This document shows positions 5,708 to 10,946 of a stretch of DNA of 10,946 bases, piece after piece. The notes below the pieces were generated by a model that saw only the letters and a list, made by a program, of their open reading frames with translations, did no database searches and was not told the origin of the DNA. Numbering within the stretch: the first letter of the stretch is position 1; the number at the start of each line of letters is the position of its first letter. The translations under genes and the position numbers were made by a program. The DNA is from an uncultured Lachnospiraceae bacterium (lineage in GTDB: Bacteria; Bacillota; Clostridia; Lachnospirales; Lachnospiraceae): the NCBI GenBank assembly GCA_934339365.1, contig CAKRHW010000027.1:1-10946 (forward strand). Direction: 5' to 3'.

Positions 5708-6946
5708 ATGGAAAAGAAAAAAGTGAGGGCAACGAGGACAAATGGTCGCAAAGACAGTAATGGTGTATTCAAGGCAGGTCATAATGACCGGTCATTTAAT
5801 CTTGAAAATGCAGAGCATGTTGATGCTGACAGGAGCAACTGGAATGTTTACTGGGATTATCTGCAAGGATATAACCTTGCGGATGAAAATGGAGTGCGAC
5901 CGGAAAGAAAATATTTATTTGATGAAGTTGAATACCTTTATTATCACAAACAATTCGGAGATTCCATAGATGCACAAAATGAGCGGCATGAGAAGTCCAG
6001 ACATACGGAAAGAATAAGAAATGTCAGGCAGATTATGGAGGATTCACGTACCTGTCCAGAAGAGACAATTTATCAGCTTGGAACTAAAGATGGCTACGAA
6101 GATCCGGCAGTTTTTGTTAAGGTGGCAGCGGAATTGTTTGAGGTGATACAGGAGAAATATGGATCACATATGCAGATTCTTGATTGGGCTTTGCATATGG
6201 ATGAAGCAACACCACATATTCATGAACGTCATGTTTTCTTTGCGGATGATGGTTATGGTATGAACTTTCCAAAGCAGGAGAAAGCTTGTGAAGCACTAGG
6301 CTTCCATCCACCCAAACCGGATAAAAAGAAAAACAAGACCAATAATTGCAAAGTAAGTTTTGATGAAGAAATCAGGCGTCTGTATATTGAAATTGCAGAA
6401 AAATATGGTGTGATAATCGAGAAAGATCCATTGACAGGGAAAAAACACTTGGAGAAAAACGATTTCATTATAGCCAGACAAGAAAAGGAAATTGAGAGTC
6501 AAAAGAATAAATTAGAGGAACTTACATTAAAGCTGAATGAAATTGATATTCTGGCACAGGAAGTGGCTGAGAAGGTATATGAACGAGCCTGTGAGGTGGT
6601 TACAGATACTGTGAGGACAGAAACAACTCTTGAAGATATTTCGACCATAGAAAATATGAGAGACAGGCTGACCGACAAAACCTCATCTTTATCATCAGGT
6701 CAGAAGAATTTTTCGAAAAATATATTGAATCGTCTGGTTGATCTGCTTTCCAAAAAATCAAAGGAAATCACGGTTGCCATTTCACAGAAGCTGTTATCTC
6801 CGGCAATTAAGCAGAAAAATGAAAAGGAAGTTGCTTCTGTGGCACGTTCCTCTATAAAAATGAGGTTGGCTGAGATGAAAGAAAAGGCTGATCAGAAAAA
6901 TGACAATCACAATCAGAAAAAGCAATCAGAAAGAGAGGTGTGTTGA
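5708..6946 (+). CDS. MobV-family relaxase (Mob/Pre)
   Basis: This is the DNA-nicking enzyme that starts conjugative mobilization by cutting oriT and staying attached to the strand. It is 412 residues, starting at ATG 5708 with GGAG at 5695-5698. Near the N-terminus, GHNDR places His25 where pMV158 MobM has its catalytic His22. The metal-binding motif HMDEATPHIH is at 163-172 and is diagnostic of MobV. A lysine-rich segment at 203-211 and a long charged helical region at about 255-290 follow, as is usual for the family. The tail is rich in Lys and Gln. It heads a tightly packed block: its TGA shares the A with the ATG of the next gene (TGATG). The element encodes no type IV secretion genes in this window, so it would need a helper conjugative element to move between cells. 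Confidence 0.93.
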   Translation: MEKKKVRATRTNGRKDSNGVFKAGHNDRSFNLENAEHVDADRSNWNVYWDYLQGYNLADENGVRPERKYLFDEVEYLYYHKQFGDSIDAQNERHEKSRHTERIRNVRQIMEDSRTCPEETIYQLGTKDGYEDPAVFVKVAAELFEVIQEKYGSHMQILDWALHMDEATPHIHERHVFFADDGYGMNFPKQEKACEALGFHPPKPDKKKNKTNNCKVSFDEEIRRLYIEIAEKYGVIIEKDPLTGKKHLEKNDFIIARQEKEIESQKNKLEELTLKLNEIDILAQEVAEKVYERACEVVTDTVRTETTLEDISTIENMRDRLTDKTSSLSSGQKNFSKNILNRLVDLLSKKSKEITVAISQKLLSPAIKQKNEKEVASVARSSIKMRLAEMKEKADQKNDNHNQKKQSEREVC

Positions 6947-7596
6947 TGGATGTATTCCGTGTTGTTAAAGATAATGTTACCGCCAGACAGGTGGCAGAAT
7001 ATTATGGTATGAAAATCGGTCGAAATGGAATGGCTTGTTGTCTGTTCCATGATGACAAGCATCCCAGTATGAAACTTGATAAAAGATATTATTGCTTTGG
7101 ATGTGGGGAAAAAGGAGATGTAATTGATTTTGTTGGTAAGTACTTTGGTATGACATCCAAAGATGCTGCCATGAAAATAGCAGATGATTTTGGCTTGGAA
7201 TATAAATATGAAAAGTACAAGCCTCCGCAAAAGCCGATAAAACCAAAGAAAACTTTGGAACAGGAATTTCGTGAGGCGCAGGATTATTGTTTTAAAGGTC
7301 TGTCGGATTATCTGCATCTATTAAAAGAATGGAAAATTAAATATGCACCTAAGAGTATGGATGAGGAATGGCATCCACTCTTCTGCGAAGCTCTGAACAA
7401 CATTGACCAGACGGAGTATCGGCTGGATACCCTATTAAATGGTGATGTTCGTGACAGAGCTTTTTTAGTGCAAAATCAGGGAAGAAAGGTAAAGAGTATT
7501 CATGAACGAATTAGAGAATTTAACAACCGCAGAGAGAAATGCATTACAGGAGGCTCTGAAAGAAAACAGAGAGCCCATGAGCGTGAACGAGGTTAA
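6946..7596 (+). CDS. CHC2 zinc-finger primase-like protein
   Basis: The protein is 216 residues from ATG 6946; GAGAGGTG at 6933-6940 is the ribosome site. The in-frame GTG at 6940 lies inside that site and is less likely to be the start. The N-terminal zinc finger uses C32-x2-H35 and C50-x2-C53 (CLFHDDKHPS...YYCFGCG), followed by KGDVIDFV, exactly like the DNA-binding finger of DnaG-type primases. There is no TOPRIM catalytic domain; the rest is helical and charged. It is therefore probably a priming accessory working with the VapE-like ATPase encoded next. Its last 95 bases overlap the start of that gene in another frame. Such CHC2-VirE pairs are common in Firmicute mobilizable elements and probably serve replication of the excised or transferred form. 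Confidence 0.88.
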   Translation: MDVFRVVKDNVTARQVAEYYGMKIGRNGMACCLFHDDKHPSMKLDKRYYCFGCGEKGDVIDFVGKYFGMTSKDAAMKIADDFGLEYKYEKYKPPQKPIKPKKTLEQEFREAQDYCFKGLSDYLHLLKEWKIKYAPKSMDEEWHPLFCEALNNIDQTEYRLDTLLNGDVRDRAFLVQNQGRKVKSIHERIREFNNRREKCITGGSERKQRAHERERG

Positions 7597-8911
7597 GGAA
7601 ATGCTGCTTCGGACGGAAAAGGGAGCTGTGAAAAGCACGATTGGAAATTGTCTGATCGTGCTCCAGAATGATCCATATCTGGCAGGAGCACTTGCTTATA
7701 ATCTTCTGGCAGTAAAAACCTATATCGTGAAGCCGTTATGGTATCAGCGACCGGAAGGAAGTGCGTTGAATGACACGGATCTGGCATATATCCGTTTATA
7801 TATGGAAAGTAACTATGGGCTTACCTGTGAGAAGAAAATTGAAGATGCCGTTACACTGGCGGCACATGAAAATTCATTTCATCCGGTCAGGGAATGTCTC
7901 AAGGAACTTGTGTGGGATGGAAAGGAACGTATCCGATATTGTCTGCATCATTTCCTGGGAGCCGATATTGATGAGTTCAATTATGAAATATTCAAATTAT
8001 TTTTGCTGGGTTCTATTCACTGGGCATTTCATCCGGGATGCAAATTTGATGTTATGCTTTGCCTGGTAGGCGGACAAGGTGCGGGGAAAAGTACCTTTTT
8101 CCGTTTTCTGGCGATTAAGGATGAGTGGTTTTCAGATGGTCTCCGCAAGTTGGATGATGACAGCGTATTTGAAAAATTACAGGGATATTGGATTATTGAG
8201 ATGTCAGAAATGATCGCAACTGCAAATGCAAAAAGCATTGAAGAAATAAAGTCATTCCTGAGCAGACAGAAGGAAAATTATCGTATCAGGTATGATAAGT
8301 TTGCGTCAGACAGGCTACGGCAATGCGTGTTTGGTGGTACTTCCAATACAATGGATTTTCTGCCTCTGGACAGATCTGGAAACAGACGATTTTTACCGGT
8401 TCTTGTCAAGACGGAAGAAGCTGAGGTACATATTCTGGCTGATGAGGCGGAATCAAGAGTCTATATCAAACAGGTATGGGCAGAGGCAATGGAAATTTAT
8501 CGTAGGGGACAATGGGAATTGAAACTGCCATCGGACATTCAGAAAATACTCAAGGACAGACAGCAAAATTTCATGCCGGAAGATACCAAAGCCGGAATGA
8601 TACAGGCATTTTTGGATGCATATAAGGGAAATACGGTTTGCTCCAAGTTATTGTATAAAGAGGCTTTAGATCATCCATATAACGATCCACAGCATTGGGA
8701 ACTTCGTGAAATATGTGACATCATGAATCAGAGCATTGTCGGGTGGAAATATTTTTCCAATCCGAGGACATTTGCCGGGTATGGGCGTCAGCGTGGATGG
8801 GAACGGGATATTTCTGCAACAAAGCCGGACAACAGCGGAGATATTACACAGGAAAATTTGTTTGATGGATTTATCAGGGTAGAAAATCAAGAGGAACTGC
8901 CCTTCAAGTAG
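7502..8911 (+). CDS. VapE/VirE-family ATPase, probable replication helicase
   Basis: This 469-residue protein has a Walker A GGQGAGKS at 190-197, a hydrophobic strand ending in acid (YWIIEMSEM, 229-237) as a Walker B equivalent, and GNRRFLPV at about 307-314 as a probable arginine-finger region. This is the virulence-associated E / VirE domain of phage and mobile-element replication proteins, related to superfamily 3-like helicases. An N-terminal helical region (1-150) precedes it. The C-terminus is helical and ends ELPFK. ATG 7502 gives a 95-base overlap with the CHC2 gene; a later ATG at 7577 is the alternative and would shorten the overlap to 20 bases. The pair probably forms a primase-helicase module for the element. 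It was not possible to judge the origin it acts on. Confidence 0.88.
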   Translation: MNELENLTTAERNALQEALKENREPMSVNEVKEMLLRTEKGAVKSTIGNCLIVLQNDPYLAGALAYNLLAVKTYIVKPLWYQRPEGSALNDTDLAYIRLYMESNYGLTCEKKIEDAVTLAAHENSFHPVRECLKELVWDGKERIRYCLHHFLGADIDEFNYEIFKLFLLGSIHWAFHPGCKFDVMLCLVGGQGAGKSTFFRFLAIKDEWFSDGLRKLDDDSVFEKLQGYWIIEMSEMIATANAKSIEEIKSFLSRQKENYRIRYDKFASDRLRQCVFGGTSNTMDFLPLDRSGNRRFLPVLVKTEEAEVHILADEAESRVYIKQVWAEAMEIYRRGQWELKLPSDIQKILKDRQQNFMPEDTKAGMIQAFLDAYKGNTVCSKLLYKEALDHPYNDPQHWELREICDIMNQSIVGWKYFSNPRTFAGYGRQRGWERDISATKPDNSGDITQENLFDGFIRVENQEELPFK

Positions 8912-8913
8912 GC

Positions 8914-9011
8914 TGTTGTTGTGGGTCTTGTGCATAGTGTGTTGCAGGGATGTTGCCCGGTAAAAGCCTTGATTTATCTGGCTTTTCTATACTTTAACAA
9001 CAGAAACAACA
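8914..9011 (+). terminator. Terminator-like hairpin nested in an outer inverted repeat
   Basis: AAAAGCC (8962-8968) pairs perfectly with GGCTTTT (8980-8986), a weak terminator-like hairpin at the end of the mobilization block. Outside it, TGTTGTT (8914-8920) can pair with AACAACA at 8996-9002 or with the identical copy at 9005-9011. GTTGCAG also occurs at 8941, 9080 and 9093. The 218 bases between 8911 and the excisionase start hold this structure, an AT-rich stretch and no convincing gene. Confidence 0.4.
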
Positions 9012-9129
9012 ATAAATATCTAAAAAATACTAGCAGGAAAATAACATATAATTTTGATAATGAGAGTTTGATGAGCCTTGTTGCAGTATTTTGTTGCAGG
9101 GCATTCTCAAACAGACGGTGGAGGAAGAA

Positions 9130-9333
9130 TTGAAGAACAGAGTAAAAGAAAAGGAAATTATACCAGCATTACTGAATATAAAGGAATTTTGTGATTATCT
9201 GGGCATTGGAGAGACAAAAACCCGGGAATTGCTTCATGATCCGGGGAATGGTTTTACTGTGAGGATAGGAAATCGGCTGTATGCTCACAGGGGGAAAGTG
9301 GATCAGTGGCTGTTAAAGCAGCTTGTTGCCTGA
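9130..9333 (+). CDS. xis: Excisionase, helix-turn-helix type
   Basis: A 67-residue basic DNA-bending protein that would direct the integrase toward excision. TTG 9130 is chosen as the start because GGAGG (9120-9124) lies five bases before it; the frame is open upstream to 9091 without a ribosome site there. The sequence LLNIKEFCDYLGIGETKTRELLHD is a MerR/excisionase-like helix-turn-helix. It is followed by FTVRIGNRLYAHRGKVDQWLLKQL, the usual wing and C-terminal helix of Tn916-type Xis. It lies just upstream of the integrase gene, the normal order. The repeat arrays at 134-172 and 234-280 are possible targets. The gene looks intact although the integrase is not. Confidence 0.85.
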   Translation: MKNRVKEKEIIPALLNIKEFCDYLGIGETKTRELLHDPGNGFTVRIGNRLYAHRGKVDQWLLKQLVA

Positions 9334-9438
9334 AAATATTATCTGAAAAGGCATGGAAAAAGAATAGTAAATGCGTTAAACTTATGGAGATAGAACATAC
9401 ACGTTTTTCCCATGAGTTTTTTTATTGGAGGAAAACAA

Positions 9439-9930
9439 GTGGGAAAGACAAATAAAGGAAAAGAACTGGGAAATGCCATCTATCAGAGAGCAAATGGCAC
9501 TTACGAAGCGAGATATATTGATCGCTTTGGAAAACAGAGAAGCGTGTATGGCAAAACAATCACAGAGGTGGGAAGAAAACAGAGAGAGAAAATCTTTGAG
9601 AATGAGAAGCAGATCAATGTCATAGATACAAAAATGACGTTGGATGAATGGTATGATAAGTGGATCACTGTATGTAAGAAGCATTGTCGTACCACTACCA
9701 AAAGAACCTATGCGATACAATATAATCGGTTAAGAGAAAGTCTTGGATGGAGAAAACTGACAAGCCTTAACCTGATCGTGTTACAGGATGCTTTCAATGA
9801 ATTGGGGTCGGATAAATCAAGAAGTGACTGTAAGGCTTTGCTTGTGGATATTCTGAATCGTGCCGTAGAAGCTGATCTTCTGCTTAAAAATCCGGCAATA
9901 GGTATCAATCCTATCATTGACGGTGAGTTT
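9439..9930 (+). pseudogene. int: Tyrosine integrase, truncated: catalytic domain missing
   Basis: The start is GTG 9439 with GGAGG at 9427-9431, better placed than ATG 9412. Residues 1-55 (GNAIYQRANGTYEARYIDRFGKQR) form the three-strand arm-binding domain of Tn916-type integrases. Residues about 66-155 are the core-binding SAM-like domain (MTLDEWYDKWI...NRAVEADLLLKNPA). Homology ends at about residue 163 (INPIIDGE). The frame then reads on into a group II intron reverse transcriptase until TAA 10027-10029, giving a 196-residue chimera. The Arg, His-x-x-Arg and Tyr catalytic residues, normally in the next 200 or so residues, are absent. The product could still bind arm sites but not recombine DNA. 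The right end of the element, normally beyond int, is lost with it. Confidence 0.85.
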
Positions 9931-9945
9931 ATCAGATTACAAATA

Positions 9946-10316
9946 TTTGATTTTCTGGGATTCACGTTCTATTGTGGACGTTCACGCAAAGGTATGCCAT
10001 ATATATATAATGCCAAAGACAAGTTCTAAGAAATTCAGACAGAAAATCCGAGACATAAAAGGTTATACGCAAACAGAAACCAACCGCTAAAGAAACTAAT
10101 GGGAATGCTTAATCTGAAACTGACAGGACATTATAGATACTATGGGATTAGTTTAATGGCAGAATGATTTCAAACTACAAGCAACAAGTGAGAGAGCTTT
10201 TATTTAAGGTGTTGAACAGACGTAGTGAAAGAAAGAGTTATACAAGAAAAGGATTCATTGAAATGCTGAAATATTATCCATTGGCAATGCCAAAGATATA
10301 TGTCAGCTTGTTTTGA
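9946..10316 (+). pseudogene. Group II intron reverse transcriptase/maturase C-terminus, frameshifted
   Basis: The protein is recognisable in four pieces. FDFLGFTFYCGRSRKGMP is in the integrase frame from 9946. KTSSKKFRQKIRDIK spans 10016-10060 in a second frame. LYANRNQPLKKL and LKLTGHYRYYGIS lie in 10063-10163 in the first frame again. MISNYKQQVRELLFKVLNRRS to LAMPKIYVSLF occupies 10164-10316 in the third frame, ending at TGA. These match the maturase X-domain and C-terminal region of bacterial intron proteins. The shifts near 10061 and 10163 look like loss of one A in an A run. The polymerase domain (YADD region) is absent. No function is expected. Confidence 0.85.
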
Positions 10317-10337
10317 GATTGTAAATATTATTATGAA

Positions 10338-10409
10338 GAGCCGTATGCGGGAAAGCCGCACGTACGGTTCTGTGAGGGGCTTACATTGTGAGGTGTTAGT
10401 CTACTCGAC
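10338..10409 (+). ncRNA. Group II intron domains V and VI
   Basis: Domain V is 10338-10370: GAGCCGT pairs with ACGGTTC and TGCGG with CCGCA around a GAAAG loop. It is 33 bases, one short of the common 34; the base normally closing the GAAA tetraloop seems to be missing. Domain VI follows: GGCTTACA (10378-10385) pairs with TGTTAGTC (10394-10401) with one mismatch, and GAG (10374-10376) can pair with CTC (10404-10406). That leaves A10403 as a possible branch-point adenosine, seven bases counted from the 3' end at 10409. Confidence 0.8.
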
Positions 10410-10425
10410 TGTGGAGGTAGAAAAC

Positions 10426-10946
10426 ATGGTGAAACTTGATAATTTTGTTGATATGATGACGGGACACTTTAATAACAAAGAGCAGTTTGATAAGATGAAG
10501 AAAGAAGGAAAAATATATCCTTATGCAGAACACATTAATACAATCTGTAATGGAAAAATTTTGAACATTCCTAAAGATTTTAATGGTAAATTTGTTGTTG
10601 AAGAAAGCTACTATGAGACAAATGGGAAATGCCATGCTTCACCACATCTTTTCCTTATTACAGAGAAAGAAGATGAAATTGTATTGTCTTCTTATGAAAT
10701 ACCTGAAGGAGAAGATAAAAGTACATTTTCCTATGGTTCTATGAAAAATGTTGATTACACTGAATTGAAAAAATCCGAAAAATTTACTCCAGCGATCTAC
10801 CATGAAAAGGATGGAATCTGGGAAGGAGGTAGTACAAGCCAGTTCTCTCCGGTAATGACATTTAAGCTTTGGGAAAAGTTTTCTGATAGTTGCCTGGAAG
10901 TATCTGAAAGCATGGAAGTTAATGGAAAGAAAACTTTTGGATATGA
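10426..10946 (+). CDS. Protein of unknown function, 3' end outside the window
   Basis: An open frame starts at ATG 10426 with GGAGG at 10413-10417 and continues for 173 codons to the window edge without a stop. The sequence is acidic and soluble, with no signal peptide or membrane segment. It has regular beta-rich stretches (KFVVEESYYE, HLFLITEKEDEIVLSSYEIP, PVMTFKLWEKF). The opening VDMMTGHFNNKEQF and the overall strand pattern faintly recall the CpeT/CpcT fold of phycobilin lyases, where a similar FxNxEQ occurs; this is a weak resemblance and no function should be assigned from it. The intron remnant ends only 16 bases before the start codon, so the gene's native promoter is probably displaced. 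It may be host chromosome flanking the element. Confidence 0.7.
   Translation, partial: MVKLDNFVDMMTGHFNNKEQFDKMKKEGKIYPYAEHINTICNGKILNIPKDFNGKFVVEESYYETNGKCHASPHLFLITEKEDEIVLSSYEIPEGEDKSTFSYGSMKNVDYTELKKSEKFTPAIYHEKDGIWEGGSTSQFSPVMTFKLWEKFSDSCLEVSESMEVNGKKTFGY

Larger units (their letters stand above)
9940..10409 (+). mobile_element. 5'-truncated group II intron remnant
   Basis: Only the 3' part of the intron remains: the end of the reverse-transcriptase/maturase gene, then domain V and domain VI. The left junction with the integrase falls between about 9925 and 9946. The right end is set by the typical intron terminus CTACTCGAC at 10401-10409. Domains I-IV except the end of the encoded ORF are missing, so it cannot splice or retrohome. 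The arrangement could come from a deletion joining int to an intron, or from recombination between two elements. Confidence 0.8.

Noticed and set aside
6913..7317. 134-residue minus-strand open frame
   Set aside because: It is antisense to the CHC2 zinc-finger gene and rich in residues expected from reversed coding sequence.
8921..9133. 70-residue open frame between the VapE-like gene and xis
   Set aside because: It starts at GTG without a ribosome site, runs through the hairpin and repeats, and its composition is unlike a folded protein.
9352..9415. CATGGAAAAA and TTTTTCCCATG as a hairpin before int
   Set aside because: The loop would be about 40 bases and the stem mostly A-T with a bulge; chance pairing is likely.
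9439..10029. The 196-residue int-RT frame as a genuine new fusion protein
   Set aside because: Both parts lack their catalytic domains and the downstream intron is decayed, so a deletion scar is the simpler reading.

Overview
The window looks like an accessory region of a low-GC, gut-type Firmicute, most likely Lachnospiraceae or related Clostridia. The evidence is AT-rich coding sequence, strong GGAGG ribosome sites, a MobV-type relaxase, a Tn916-like xis/int pair and a bacterial group II intron remnant. This placement is inferred from gene content; no host marker gene is present.

Most of the window (about 1 to 9930) reads as one integrative and mobilizable element (IME). The left end (1-391) has no gene but is dense in short repeats. 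Four AGTGGTAAG copies resemble arm-type (DR-2) binding sites of Tn916-type integrases. Four ACTAAC/T copies sit exactly 11 bp apart, followed by a TAC series phased at 10-11 bp. A hairpin-plus-T-tract attenuator then precedes a small element gene (392-631).

Next is a cargo operon (759-5372): a ribbon-helix-helix protein, a C5-cytosine DNA methyltransferase, a type II restriction endonuclease resembling the PmeII group with a C-terminal helix-turn-helix, and a 747-residue SMC/AAA_13-like ATPase with a CxxC motif in its central region. The methyltransferase has no ATG, GTG or TTG start that keeps motif I; the best-placed start is ATT at 937. The restriction-modification pair plus ATPase looks like a compact defence island. 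The ATPase may be a second-line effector in the manner of PrrC or RloC, which is inference.

From 5373 to 5707 lies a non-coding region with several inverted repeats (candidate oriT) and a second terminator whose hairpin core matches the first. It leads into the element's mobilization and replication block: MobV relaxase (5708-6946), CHC2 zinc-finger primase-like protein (6946-7596) and VapE/VirE-family ATPase (7502-8911). After a structured gap come an excisionase starting at TTG 9130 and an integrase starting at GTG 9439.

The integrase is broken. After about 163 residues it runs into the 3' part of a group II intron (about 9940-10409): a frameshifted reverse-transcriptase C-terminus, domain V and domain VI. 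The catalytic domain and the right end of the element are missing, so the element is probably stranded unless an integrase is supplied in trans. Directly after the intron's 3' end, a gene of unknown function begins at 10426 and runs off the window.
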